Source: Carnegiea gigantea (taxonomy: Eukaryota > Streptophyta > Magnoliopsida > Caryophyllales > Cactaceae). Taken from it: a DNA stretch of 64,000 nucleotides. Positions 1-11,340 of this stretch are shown in pieces. Position 1 is the first letter of the stretch; each line of letters opens with the position of its first letter. The position numbers and the translations under genes were made by a program. The stretch spans positions 62,001 to 126,000 of the forward strand of contig JAKOGI010000418.1 in the NCBI GenBank assembly GCA_029747015.1. Direction: 5' to 3'. The notes under the pieces were generated by a model. It worked only from the letters and a program-made list of their open reading frames with translations, had not been told where the DNA came from and ran no database searches.

Positions 1-306
1 AATAGGAAGAGACCTAAAGGACCTCCTTGTTGATATTAGGTCATACTGAGGATTGGCTTTAAGCCCTTTCACAGTCGTCTTGGGTGTGTTCACAAATGAC
101 ATGTAGGGTGAAATACCGTGGTGAATGTTGTTTACCGCCCATGTTGACGTAAGAGAGAGGCACTCGAAGGAGCCTAACAATATGTTAGAAAAGTAAAGAT
201 GTATTTTAGAGTCTAAAGGTTTTCGATCGAGTACTTATAATGTAAGCCAGGTGAAAAGAATATAGAGGCACGGGAGGAAGTTACCATTGATATAATGATA
301 CCGAAG
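1..306 (+). repeat. LARD internal region INT0, 5' part
   Basis: Aligns by eye with the stretches starting near 14291, 21264, 28238 and 35225 of the other internal regions. The first roughly 460 bp of this unit, including its PBS, lie off the left edge. It is cut by the gag-only element at 306/307 and resumes at 7651. No open coding sequence. Confidence 0.9.
302..306. repeat. Target-site duplication CGAAG, left copy
   Basis: CGAAG directly precedes LTR1 and is repeated exactly at 7646-7650 after LTR3. Uninterrupted sister units at the same place support one insertion event here. Confidence 0.92.
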
Positions 307-1373
307 TGATGCATATTTCCATATGCATCATTTTTATTCAAGTCCAATTTCAAAGAAGAAAAGGGTCAAAGAAGATCATGCATAGAAATGTGCCTATTTG
401 GTCTTCTTAAGTGAGTTCAAAGACTCGCGACACTATGGAGAGGTCAAAAAGAGGTTAAGCTTTGATAGAAATTTGGTGCCGAATTCATCCCTGCGGAACC
501 CGATTTTTGTGACCACTTTTGGACAAGCTCAAGTGTACCCACAACTTGAGGGCCCATGTGCTTTTGAAGCTTAAGATTTCAGCTTTCAAATAAGCCCAAG
601 TTTGTTTAATTTGGACGTCATTTGATTGGGCAAAATATCACTCAAAGATACGTTATGCTGATCCAGTCCAGTCTGAGATAGGTGCATTGTTTGGGCCATA
701 ACTTTTAAACCGCTTATCCAAGTATTATGGAAGTTATGCTCTGTTGAAGTTGAGGCAGCTACAAGGATTAATTCTGGGAATATGAAGAGTCTTCGGTTAC
801 ATGTGATTGTGTGGCTGACATTGTGCACGTTTTGGAGCCTTCTAGATTGGTGTAATCAGCTAAGAAATCCTAGAATATTCCTCGTAACCTCCCCCACCCC
901 TTTTATGATGTGTCTTTCCATTTATCTTAGTCTTTTCATTTTACTAGTTTTAATTATTAGGAGTTATTTGAGTCCTTTTATTGTCTTTTGCTGAGCCTAT
1001 ATAAAGGGGGGGCGTGTGAGCATTGTAGATCAGATTTCTAAGGCATGTTCAAGAGTAATTCAAGCACCTTTGAGAGTGATTCTCATTTGTGTCCCAAAAA
1101 TTCCTAGTTCTATATCTTGAATTTGGCTAATTCAAGTGGTGTTCTAGGTTCTCCTTCTTTTCTTTGGAGTGATTCCTCAGAAGAGTGAAGGAAATTAGCC
1201 CAAGACCAAGGTGTGAGTGGCTCCGGAAGGATTATCTCATACACAAAGTCTTGCACTACCCATCTCTATCCTGTTTGGTGATATTCTTCATCTTTCGCAT
1301 CTTTCTCTCTTTTCATTTTGCTTAAGTTTGATTTGAGTTTGATTTGGATCACTTTCCACCCAGATATACATCA
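307..1373 (+). repeat. LTR1 of gag-only element
   Basis: Starts TGATGCATATTTCC and ends ATATACATCA. By alignment with LTR2 and LTR3 it lacks about 64 bp after position 720 (present at about 3789-3852), which explains its shorter length of 1067 bp. Confidence 0.9.
997..1006 (+). promoter_or_regulatory. TATA box of LTR1
   Basis: CTATATAAAG followed by a G-run. The same box occurs in LTR2 and LTR3. Likely core promoter of the element; the transcript start would be about 30 bp downstream. Confidence 0.7.
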
Positions 1374-1375
1374 AT

Positions 1376-1388
1376 TGGTATCAGAGCC
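1376..1388 (+). other. Primer-binding site (iMet tRNA), internal region 1
   Basis: TGGTATCAGAGCC two bases after the LTR1 end, complementary to the 3' end of initiator methionine tRNA. Confidence 0.9.
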
Positions 1389-1579
1389 ACGGTTCTTAAG
1401 TGACCCACATCACACCCAAGTACATCCCAAAAAGCCAAAATACAAACCAAAAAAAAAAAAAGGCACAAACCGGCAAACCCAGTCTCGAAGACCAGAGAAG
1501 CAGCACGGTGCCCCCGTGCCCCCTTGCACGACCGTGCCACTTTCCCTGCTGCATATTCTTCCTTCAAAGCATCTCCAAC

Positions 1580-3129
1580 ATGTCTGCAAAGTCCACAAGA
1601 AGCGACCAAGCACGTGTGGAAGAGTTAGAAGCTCAAGTCACTTATCTTCAACTCAACTTGGGCAACTTTTGGCGGAAAAACGAAGGTGGGTTCATAGCCC
1701 CACTCCCTCTCGTCCTCATGAACCGGTGGTCGAATCGGAAGAAGAAGTCTTTCAATCCCGAGCCAATTCTAGTGACGAAGAAGCCCCAAGGAGACGAAGG
1801 CAAGGAGGCAATATTGGTGGTGTACGAATTGACATCCCCGAATTTGAAGGCCAACTTGACCCGGACTTATTTCTCGATTGGTTGCACACCATTGAGAGGA
1901 TTTTTGAATATAAGGACATCCCGGAGGACAAGAAGGTGAAACTCGTAGCCCTTAAACTCCGCAAATATGCTTCAATCTGGTGGGCTAACCTTGGAGCAAA
2001 AAGAGCAAGAAATGGGAAAGGGAAAATTAGAACGTGGGCCAAAATGAAAGAAAAGCTTAAGGCCAAGTTTCTTCCCTCTCACTATGTGCAAGACAATTAT
2101 CTCAAGCTCCATCGACTCAAGCAAGGATTCAAGAGTGTGGAAGAATACACTCGGGAGTTTGAACAACTCCTCCTCAAGTGTGATTTGAAAGAAGATGATG
2201 TACAAACATTGGTAAGATATTTGAGTGGTCTTGATGAATCAATTACTCATGTAATTGAGTTGCAACCCTATTCATCCCTAGATGACTTGAGTTCTCTAGC
2301 CTATAAGGTAGAGCAACAAAAGAAATCTAAGGAAAAGAGCATCTTTTCCAAGACTCCTTCCTGTTCTTTTTCTCAAGAATCACCTTACTTGCCCCTACAA
2401 ATTCAAACCCCCTCACCCACCAAAAGTGTCCTTCCCATCACCCCTCCACCTCCCACAAAAGTGCCCTCACGGCCAAAAGACCAGGTTCGTTGTTTCCGTT
2501 GTCAAGGTATGGGACATTTTGCATCTGAGTGTCCTAACAAGAAGATTGTTTCCCTGGCTGAGTACCAAGCTTCTTTTGAGGAGCATGACCATGAAGAAGA
2601 GTAAAGTTTGGAGGAAAAAGAAGAAGAGGTTATCATAGGCCCCGATGAAGGTGAGTTGCTTGTCATTAGGCGAGCATTGAGCGGATTTGCTACTCAAGAA
2701 GGCTTGGAGCAAACAGAGGCGATTTTCCACACAAGGTGCACTGTTCAAGGGAAAGTTTGTACCCTCATCATCGATGGAGGTAGTTGTACAAATGTTGCAT
2801 CCAAAACCATGGGGGACAAGCTCAAACTTGCGACTACACCCCATCCTAAGCCTTATAGCATCCAATGGCTAAATCAAGGCAAAGGTATATACATTTCTCA
2901 TCAGTGCCTCATTTCTCTTTCTATTGGAGACCACTATAAGGATGAGATATTGTGTGTCATTCTTCCTATGGATGCAAGCCATATATTGTTGGGTAGACCA
3001 TGGATGTTTGATCGCCATGTAATTCATCATGGGAGCCTCAACACCTACTCCTTTATTAAGGATGAGAAGAAAATCACCTTGACCCCTATTCCATCGTGCC
3101 AAAGCCCCAAGCCACAAAAGGACCGATAA
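1580..3129 (+). pseudogene. Gag-protease polyprotein, copy 1 (broken)
   Basis: Ty3-type Gag that would package element RNA, fused in frame to a retropepsin-like domain. The probable ATG is at 1580 and starts a charged, coiled-coil-like N-terminus. A one-base loss near 1648 (relative to copy 2) shifts the frame. The remainder then runs through a Retrotrans_gag domain (about 1850-2300; WWANL and RFLP-type motifs), a proline-rich linker, one CCHC knuckle (2491-2532, C-X2-C-X4-H-X4-C) and an acidic stretch. A TAA at 2602-2604 replaces a GAA seen in copy 2. The protease part follows in the same frame: DGG active-site motif with Asp at 2773-2775 and a later LLGRPW motif. A second TAA lies at 3127-3129, where copy 2 has CAA. 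An open frame runs upstream to 1318 but is unlikely to be the natural start. Not functional as it stands. Confidence 0.88.
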
Positions 3130-3374
3130 GCCTTAACCCTCATTCATCCTTCCCAAACCCTTGCCCCCAAAGAAGATTTCCCACTTTCGCCTCTTCTCCT
3201 CACCAGGTATGACCCGTTTTATCATCCTCCCCTCACCCTCTTCTATATCTCCCTAGAGGTGATGCCCTTTGACCACTTCCTACAAGAGCTCCCATTTCAT
3301 AAGCATGCCTCCCTTCATGAGAAGCTTGCCAACCCTTTGAGTTTGAGGACAAACTCAAAACAACCCGGGGAGTA
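3130..3374 (+). other. Former pol C-terminal tail and polypurine tract, copy 1
   Basis: Matches the 3' end of the copy 2 reading frame. It carries a short 'LRTNS' type tail resembling the end of plant Ty3 pol proteins, then the purine tract GGGGAG (3367-3372) just before LTR2. No independent gene. Confidence 0.55.
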
Positions 3375-4505
3375 TGATGCATATTTCCATATGCATCATT
3401 TTTATTCAAGTCCAATTTCATAGAAGAAAAGGGTCAAAGAAGATCATGCTTGGAAGTGTGCTTATTTGGTCTTATTAAGTGAGTTCAAAGACTCACGACA
3501 CTATGGAGAGGTCAAAAAGAGGTTAAGGTTTGCTAGAAATTTGGTGCCGAATTCATCCCTGCGGAACCCGATTTTTGTGACCACTTTTGGACAAGCTCAA
3601 GTGGACCCACAACTTGAGGGCCCATGTGCTTTTGAAGCTTAAGATTTCATCTTTCAAATAAGCCCAAGTTTGTGTAATTTGGACATCATTTGATTGGGCA
3701 AAATATCACTCAAAGATACGTTATGCTGATCCAGTCCAGTCTGAGATAGGTGCATTGTTTGGGCCATAACTTTTAAACCGCTTATCCAAATTGAGCAAAT
3801 GAGCCCATTCTGCATACTAGACTTCTAGGGATTTCTATCAAGCCTAAGAACGCGTGATTTCGCCGAGTATTCTGGAAGTTATGCTCTGTTGAAGTTGAGG
3901 CAGCTGCAAGGATTAATTCTGGGAATATGAAGAGTTCTTCGGTTATATGTGATTGTGTGGCTGACATTGTGCACGTTTTGGAGCCTTCTAGATTGGTGTA
4001 ATCAGCTAAGAAATCCTAGAATATTCCTTGTAACCTCCCCCACCCCTTTTATGATGTGTCTTTCCATTTATCTTAGTCTTTTCATTTTACTAGTTTTAAT
4101 TGTTAGGAGTTATTTGAGTCCTTTTGTTGTCTTTGCTGAGCCTATATAAAGGGGGGGCGTGTGAGCATTGTAGATCAGATTTCTAAGGCATTTTCAAGAG
4201 TAATTCAAGCACCTTTGAGAGTGATTCTCATTTGCGTCCCAAAATTCCTAGTTCTATATCTTGAATTTGCTATTCAAGTGGTGTTCTAGGTTCTCCTTCT
4301 TTTCTTGGAGTGATTCCTCAGAAGAGTGAAGGGAATTAGCCCAAGACCAAGGTGTGTGCGGCTCCGGAAGGATTATCTCATACTCAAAGTCTTGCACTAT
4401 CCATCTCTATCCTGTTTGGTGATATTCTTCATCTTTCTCTCTTTTCATTTTGCTTAAGTTTGATTTGAGTTTGATTTGGATCACTTACCACCCACATATA
4501 CATCA
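3375..4505 (+). repeat. LTR2 (shared middle LTR) of gag-only element
   Basis: 1131 bp, with the same termini as LTR1 and LTR3. It serves as 3' LTR of internal region 1 and 5' LTR of internal region 2. No target-site duplication at either edge. Confidence 0.9.
4142..4151 (+). promoter_or_regulatory. TATA box of LTR2
   Basis: CTATATAAAG, at the same relative place as in LTR1. Confidence 0.7.
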
Positions 4506-4507
4506 AT

Positions 4508-4520
4508 TGGTATCAGAGCC
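4508..4520 (+). other. Primer-binding site (iMet tRNA), internal region 2
   Basis: TGGTATCAGAGCC two bases after the LTR2 end. Confidence 0.9.
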
Positions 4521-4704
4521 ACGGTTTTTAAGTGACCCACATCACACCCAAGTACATCCCAAAAAGCCAAAACACAAAAAAAAAAGGCACAAACCGGCAA
4601 ACCCAGTCTCGAAGACCAAGAAGCAGCACGTGTGCCGTCCGTGCCCCCTTGCACGACCGTGCCACTTTCCCTGCTGCATGTTCTTCCTTCAAAGCATCTC
4701 CAAC

Positions 4705-6623
4705 ATGTCTACAAAGTCCACAAGAAGCGACCAAGCACGTGTGAAGAGTTAGAAGCTCAAGTCACTTATCTTCGAACTCAACTTGGGCAACTTTTGGAGG
4801 AAAAACGAAGGTGGGTTCATAGCCCCACTCCCTCTCGTCCTCATGAACCGGTGGTCGAATCGGAAGAAGAAGTCTTTTAATCCCGAGCCAATTCTAGTGA
4901 CGAAGAAGCCCCAAGGAGACGAAGGCAAGGAGGCAATATTGGTGGTGTCCGAATTGACATCCCCAAATTTGAAGGCCAACTTGACCCGGACTTATTTCTC
5001 GATTGGTTGCACACCATTGAGAGGATTTTTGAATATGAGGACATCCCGGAGGACAAGAAGGTGAAACTTGTAGCCCTTAAACTCCGCAAATATGCTTCAA
5101 TCTGGTGGGCTAACCTTGGAGCAAAAAGAGCAAGAAATGGGAAAGGGAAAATTAGAACGTGGGCCAAAATGAAAGAAAAGCTTAAGGCCAAGTTTCTTCC
5201 CTCTCACTATGTGCAAGACAATTATCTCAAGCTCCATCGACTCAAGCAAGGATTCAAGAGTGTGGAAGAGTACACTCGGGAGTTTGAACAACTCCTACTC
5301 AAATGTGATTTGAGAGAAGACGACTCACAAACCTTGGTAAGATACTTAACCGGTCTTGATGAGTCCATTGCTCATGTAATTGAGTTGCAACCTTCCTCAT
5401 CCCTAGATGACTTGAGTTCTCTAGCCTATAAGGTAGAGCAACAAAAGAAATCTAAGGAAAAGAGCATCTTTTCCAAGGCTCCTTCCCGTCCTTTTTCTCA
5501 AGAATCACCTTACTTTCCCCCACAAATTCAAACCCCTTCACCCGCCAAAAGTGTCCCTCCCATCCCCCCTCCACCTCCCACAAAAGTGCCCTCACGGCCA
5601 AAAGACCATGTTCGTTGTTTCCGTTGTCAAGGTATGGGACATTTTGCATCTGAGTGTCCTAACAAGAAGATTGTTTCCCTGGCTGAGTACCAAGCTTCTT
5701 TTAAGGAGCATGACCATGAAGAAGAGGAAAGTTTGGAGGAAAAAGAAGAAGAGGTTATCATAGGCCCCGATGAAGGTGAGTTGCTTGTCATTAGGCGAGC
5801 ATCGAGCGGATTTGCTACTCAAGAAGGCTTGGAGCAAAGAGAGGCGATTTTCCACTCAAGGTGCACTATTCAAGGGAAAGTTTGTACCCTCATCATCGAT
5901 GGAGGTAGTTGTACAAATGTTGCATCTAAAACCATGGTGGACAAGCTCAAACTTGAGACTACACCCCATCCTAAGCCTTATAGCATCCAATGGCTAAATC
6001 AAGACAAAGGTATATACATTTCTCATCAGTGCCTCATTTCTCTTTCTATTGGAGGCCACTATAAGGATGAGATATTGTGTGACATTCTTCCTATGGATGC
6101 AAGCCATATATTGTTGGGTAGACCATGGATGTTTGATCGCCATGTAATTCATCATGGGCGCCTCAACACCTACTCCTTTATTAAGGATGAGAAGAAAACC
6201 ACCTTGACCCCTATTCCATCGTGCCAAAGCCCCAAGCCACAAAAGGACCGACAAGCCTTAACCCTCATTCATCCTTCCCAAACCCTTGCCCCCAAAGAAG
6301 ATTTCCCATTTCCGCCTCTTCTCCTCACCAGGTATGACCCGTTTTATCATCCTCCCCTCAACCTCTTCTATATCTCTCTAGAGGTGATGCCCTGTGACCT
6401 CCTTCCCCAAAAGCTCCCATATTGTAAGCGCGACCCCTTTCTTGAGAGGCTTGCCAACCCTTTGAGTTTGAGGACAAACTCAAAACACCCCGGGGAGTAT
6501 GATGCATATTTCCATATGCATCATTTTTATTCAAGTCCAATTTCAAAGAAGAAAAGGGTCAAAGAAGATCATGCATGGAAATGTGCCTATTTGTTCTTCT
6601 TAAGTGAGTTCAAAGACTCGTGA
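4705..6623 (+). pseudogene. Gag-protease polyprotein, copy 2 (5' broken, long 3' frame open)
   Basis: Same protein as copy 1. The ATG at 4705 is separated from the body by a one-base loss near 4743. A TAA at 4878-4880 (CAA in copy 1) then stops the frame before the Gag core. From 5007 the frame stays open for 538 codons: Retrotrans_gag core (residues 1-125 of this frame), proline-rich linker, CCHC knuckle (5616-5657), acidic linker with an EADEGE-like stretch, retropepsin-like domain with DGG (Asp at 5898-5900) and LLGRPW, then a tail that crosses the purine tract and ends about 120 bp inside LTR3. There is no RT, RNase H or integrase between protease and tail. The two copies have different lesions, so they decayed separately. 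Confidence 0.9.
6493..6498 (+). other. Polypurine tract, internal region 2
   Basis: GGGGAG two bases before LTR3, matching 3367-3372. Plus-strand primer site; short for a Ty3 PPT. Confidence 0.6.
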
Positions 6624-7645
6624 CACTATGGAGAGGTCAAAAAGAGGTTAAGCTTTGCTAGAAATTTGGTGCCGAATTCATCCCTGCGGAACCTGATTTT
6701 TGTGACCACTTTTGGACAAGCTCAAGTGGACCCACAACTTGAGGGCCCATGTGCTTTTGAAGATTAAGATTTCATCTTTCAAATAAGCCCAAGTTTGTTT
6801 AATTTGGACATCATTTGATTGGGCAAAATATCACTCAAAGATACGTTATGCTGATCCAGTCCAGTATGAGATAGGTGCATTGTTTGGGCCATAACTTTCA
6901 AACCGCTTATCCAAATTGAGCAAATGAGACCATTCTGGAAAATAGACTTCCAGGGCTTTCTAACAAGCCCAAGAACGCGTGATTTGGCCGAGTATTCTGG
7001 AAGTTATGCTCTGTTGAAGTTGAGGTAGCTGCAAGGATTAATTCTGGGAAAATGAAGAGTCTTCGGTTACATGTATTTGTGTGGCTGATATTGTGCACGT
7101 TTTAGATGCTTCTAGATTGATGTAATCAGCTGCAAAAATCCTAGAATATTCCTTGTAACCTCCCCCACCCCCTTTTATGATGTGTCTTTCCATTTATCTT
7201 AGTCTTTTCATTTTACTAGTTTTAATTGTTAGGAGTTATTTGAGTCCTTTTGTTGTCTTTTGCTGAGCCTATATAAAGAAGGGGCGTGTGAGCATTGTAG
7301 ATCAGATTTCTAAGGCATTTTCAAGAGTAATTCAAGCACCTTTGAGAGTAATTCTCATTTGTGTCCCAAAAATTTCTAGTTCTATATCTTGAATTTGGCT
7401 AATTCAAGTAGTGTTCTAGATTCTCCTTCTTTTCTTTAGAGTGATTCCTCAGAAGAGTGAAGGGAATTAGTCCAAGACCAAGGTGTGTGTGGCTCCGGAA
7501 GGATTATCTCATACTCAAAGTCTTGCACTATCCATCTCTATCCTGTTTGGTGATATTCTTCATCTTTCGCATCTTTCTCTCTTTTCATTTTGCTTAAGTT
7601 TGATTTGAGTTTGATTTGGATCACTTACCACCCACATATACATCA
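6501..7645 (+). repeat. LTR3 of gag-only element
   Basis: 1145 bp. The TATA box CTATATAAAG is at 7269-7278. Ends ATACATCA directly against the right CGAAG duplication. Confidence 0.9.
7269..7278 (+). promoter_or_regulatory. TATA box of LTR3
   Basis: CTATATAAAG, as in LTR1 and LTR2; here followed by AAGGGG instead of a pure G-run. Confidence 0.65.
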
Positions 7646-7650
7646 CGAAG
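7646..7650. repeat. Target-site duplication CGAAG, right copy
   Basis: Exact copy of 302-306. LARD INT0 sequence resumes immediately after it. Confidence 0.92.
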
Positions 7651-8871
7651 ATTAAGAAGTTTAAATACTTGGATTGATCTTACAAGGCAACGAAGACATC
7701 GATGAAGACATTGGCTTCGCAATATGAGGCTGGAGTGACAAAAATGAAGGTATACGCTTAGAGTGTTGTGTTATAAGAAGATCCCAGGTTATAGCAGAGA
7801 TAAGCAGAATTGGATTGATGTGTAGTTATGTAAGATTAGATGAGATCAGTAATAAAGTTTTTCAAGGGAAAGTATGAGTGACACCTAAAGAACATGAGAT
7901 GAGGGGAGTAAGGCTTAGATGATTGGTCATATTAAGAGAAAGGATACAGCTGCACTTACAAAGGTGTGAGAGCATTGCCCTTCGGGCCTGTTATTGGGAT
8001 AGAGGAAGAGTTATTTGTGATCATGGAGTGCCTTAGGAGGTTTAGGGGCACCTTGCTACCTATCAATTTGAAAAAGAAACTGAGTTCTGGCGTGGGGGTT
8101 AGTGAAACCTAGGGTAGGTGAACATGTATTAACCCAGAACCAGCTAAAAACCTTAATGGACGCTCAATATTTCCCTCAAGATGAAAGAAGAGTTAAGGAG
8201 CGGGAGTTCTTATGCTTGAAGCAAGGAGAAATGAGCGTAATAGAATATACGGTGAAGTTCAATGGGCTGAGCTGATTGGCACCAAACTAAGTGGCCACTG
8301 AAGAAATAAGAATGGACCACTTCGAATAGTGATTAAGAGGGGGAAGTTAAATAGATAATAGTAGGATATACTTATGGTAGTTTCCAAGAAATGTACCAGA
8401 AGGCCGTGAAAATAGCTCGTATCATGAGCGAAACTGAGATTGAAAATAGAAAGAAGGACCAAGTAAAGGAGGAATTTGGCCCTGAAGGATCCAGTTCTCA
8501 AGGAAATAGGAATCTTAAAAGGTTTAAACATGGGATGAAACAGGGCAAGGAAAGCAAGCCGCCCAATCGAAACCGAGGAAGCTTGTTGGTAAACCTCATG
8601 AGATGTGTATGCAATATTTCATAACCTCTTCCTTAAAAACCATCTACCATATGGATCATACTTGTAGCGATTGAGTTGTCATAGTGCAAGGGAGAATGGT
8701 CCGTGATGATTAGGTTGGAATAGAAATCCAAGGATTGGATGCTATGGTGAAGACAGAATGGATAGTTAAGCATAGAATGAGTTGGATTGTGAAAGAGATG
8801 CAGATGAAGTACACCCATTAATTCGTCCGAGTAAGTAATTTTGAGTTCAAAATTCTTTTAAGGGGAGAGAG
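7651..8871 (+). repeat. LARD internal region INT0, 3' part
   Basis: Collinear with 14596-15816 and its sisters. It contains the gag remnant below and ends in a purine stretch (TTTTAAGGGGAGAGAG) that abuts LTR A and serves as polypurine tract. Confidence 0.9.
8156..8620 (+). pseudogene. Degenerate Ty3 gag fragment in INT0
   Basis: From ATG 8156 the frame reads 39 codons with plant Ty3 Gag-core hallmarks (a YFP, then EFL, then KQG-MSV-EY, then KF..LS order) and stops at TGA 8273-8275. Past the stop, scattered frames keep further Gag-like pieces (a VATEE stretch, then a lysine- and arginine-rich tail to about 8620). No CCHC knuckle is visible. The same start and stop spacing recurs in every unit. 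Confidence 0.7.
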
Positions 8872-9641
8872 TGTAAGGGCCCCGTGCCTTGTTTTCTGTC
8901 AAGTTGTTGTAACGCCTTATTACGTTATAAAAATTTATTTTATTTAACGATACGAGTTAATTAATTATTGACATGCTTATGTGAGCGATGCTTTTACTAA
9001 AAAATATTTTTGTTGCCAGTAATAATATTGTTATTATTAGTTTTGAAAGTCCCTCAACGACTTCTACTAGGCGTTACTAACGGTTGCTGACGAGTATTAA
9101 ATCGACTAGGAACCGGAATACGACTAGGTTGTAAACCTTAGATATAGTTCGATGTTTATTAAATCGAACCTGACTGTATCTAGGAATAAATAATCGATGA
9201 AATGTTATATTATCGATTTGGGTTTAGAATTCGGGTTACGAATTGGATTAGCGATGTCTTATATGAAACAGCTTGGGACAAAAAAATAATACAGGGAGGG
9301 CATTTTAGTCATCACGCGTGACCCCCTTATTCCTTCTCACACTGCTGCGAGCCCCCCTTCCATTCACGACATGTCACTCGCTCTGTCGACCTACTTCTTC
9401 CTCCTCCTCTATTCCACCATAGCCATGGCCTCCAAGGTCCATTTTCAGAGCATTTTCGCCGCCTCATTGTGCGAAACCTACCCATCCGGGCTCCCCCACA
9501 ACATAGTCATCATTAGACGTGAATCTGGGCAAGGTTTCGAATGAACCCACCACGTTTACGGTGGGTCTGGGCGGTAGATTATGGGCACGAACGCATGCTT
9601 AGGTATGGCCATGTAATTTAGCTCCTAGTTAGTTTAATTTT

Positions 9642-9650
9642 CTATAAATT
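9642..9650 (+). promoter_or_regulatory. TATA box of LARD LTR A
   Basis: CTATAAATT, kept in all five LTRs about 770 bp from the LTR start. If used, it implies a U3 of about 0.8 kb and more than 4 kb of R plus U5. Confidence 0.55.
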
Positions 9651-11340
9651 GGAGCAAAATCTCACAAGTTCAAACACCCAATCGACCTCAAGTTGGTAAA
9701 TGAAATTTTGGTTTGTTTAGGGTTCGAATTTGGTGAAGTTTGGGCATGAATAGGGGACTGACGTGCATGGTGAGCAAGAGTCGAAGGATTGGTGTTGTTC
9801 GATCGCCTAGAGCCGAGCCGGCAGCTTCGAACGATCATCATTTCGATGTGAGGGTTTCTTTCCTCCTAAATTACTACTAATTTCAATGATTTTAACTAGA
9901 TTAGTTAGCGCATATTAATTGAGGTTAGAGATCAGTTTGGGTAAACCTAGAATTGAAATTGAGGAAATTATGAACATGATGTTAATTATGGGTTAATTAG
10001 ATGTTGAAACTGCTGTTGGATTATTTATAGCTAGACAGTTTGGAAGTTCATTGAATTATTAATAATTAGATTATCACCTCAGTGTTGTCGCTTTGCCAGT
10101 TTATTAGCCCTAAATCATGTTATGAAGTTTAAAAATGCTAATTAGGCGAATTAAGGCATTAGACAAGCATGTTGGTTTCTGTTTAGAAGTTATCGCTAAA
10201 TCAGTACAACTGCATTAATTTCTATATTGGGCTATTGTCGAGAATGTTATGCCTATATATGATGTTTTTATGAATTATTGATTTATTTATGACAATATTA
10301 AACCGAGTTAGTAGTTGGAAGGCTTGAGGTAGAACTGTTGAGAAATTTGAAATTTTTGTGATCGTTGTTGTGTGAGGAGGGACTTTGGGTTGTGAATTAC
10401 CACAATCGTGTAGATTGCGAGGCCATGTGTGGCTCATTCAATAGATTCTATCGAGTTGTCTTATGAAGTGTGTGAGTGTGCTATGTGTAAACTTCTCTCC
10501 CCCTCAATGTGCTATGCGGCCAATTCTTTCTAAAAGTTAATGCGTCTTTAAAAGAGAAAAGGACCATTTAAAAAGCTTGTTTTTACAATTTCGAATGCTT
10601 TTAAGTGCCTACCAATTACTTGTTAGTTGATTAAGATGTTTGTGGCCTAAAAGAGATCCAAAATCATCGAACTATTCAGTTAGTGACTCGACTGAATAAT
10701 CGATTGGTTTAGGAAGTTTAAAAGTGAACTAAAAGCGAGTTCGAAAATGTTTTAAAGCGTCGGGTAGTGTATGACTTCTCCTTGCATTTAAAAGAATTTA
10801 GACAACCTGAAAAAGAGCATCTTAAGGTGCCAATTGTGTGTTTAGCTGATTTGTATACTATTTGCTTACTTGAGCCTCTATGAAATTCCGAGTTAAGAGC
10901 GAGTAAAACCGTTACGTTTCAAGAAGCATTCACAGAGAAACTTTATAAAGAGATGTTTGCCTCATAAATGAGCCAACTGCTTTAAGTTTTTGAATAGTAG
11001 CAAGTCTGGGAATGTTTTAAGCCTTTAGTTTATTTATACACCCTTCTTTAGTTTAAAAGGAATTGAAACGAGCTATAGAATGACAACTGAAGTTTTTATT
11101 TTGAATTTAATTTGAGTTACATGCTAACTAATTATTTTGAGTTAAGTTTTGAATAATAGTGAGCTTGAAAGTGATTGAAGGTCTTAATTTGCTTAAGCAC
11201 CTCTCTTCGAGTTAAAAAGGAATTCTCAAACGAATCTAGCTTACATTTATTGCTAACTAAGTATTGAAGTCTCAAATGGGTTTCGATTTCGAACTTAGTT
11301 TGAATTAAACGTTAACTAAGCACGTTATGTCCGAAACGAG

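Larger units (their letters stand above)
307..7645 (+). mobile_element. Gag-only (TR-GAG-like) Ty3 element, tandem LTR-INT-LTR-INT-LTR
   Basis: Three LTRs (307-1373, 3375-4505, 6501-7645) enclose two internal regions of about 2.0 kb. Each internal region has an iMet PBS, one Gag-protease reading frame and a GGGGAG purine tract. RT, RNase H and integrase are absent. Termini are TGATGCAT...ATACATCA. A single 5-bp duplication flanks the whole structure, so the extra LTR-internal unit arose by recombination between LTRs of tandem or sister copies, or arrived already dimeric. The layout fits the terminal-repeat retrotransposons with GAG domain described in plants, here with an added retropepsin-like domain. 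Confidence 0.9.
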
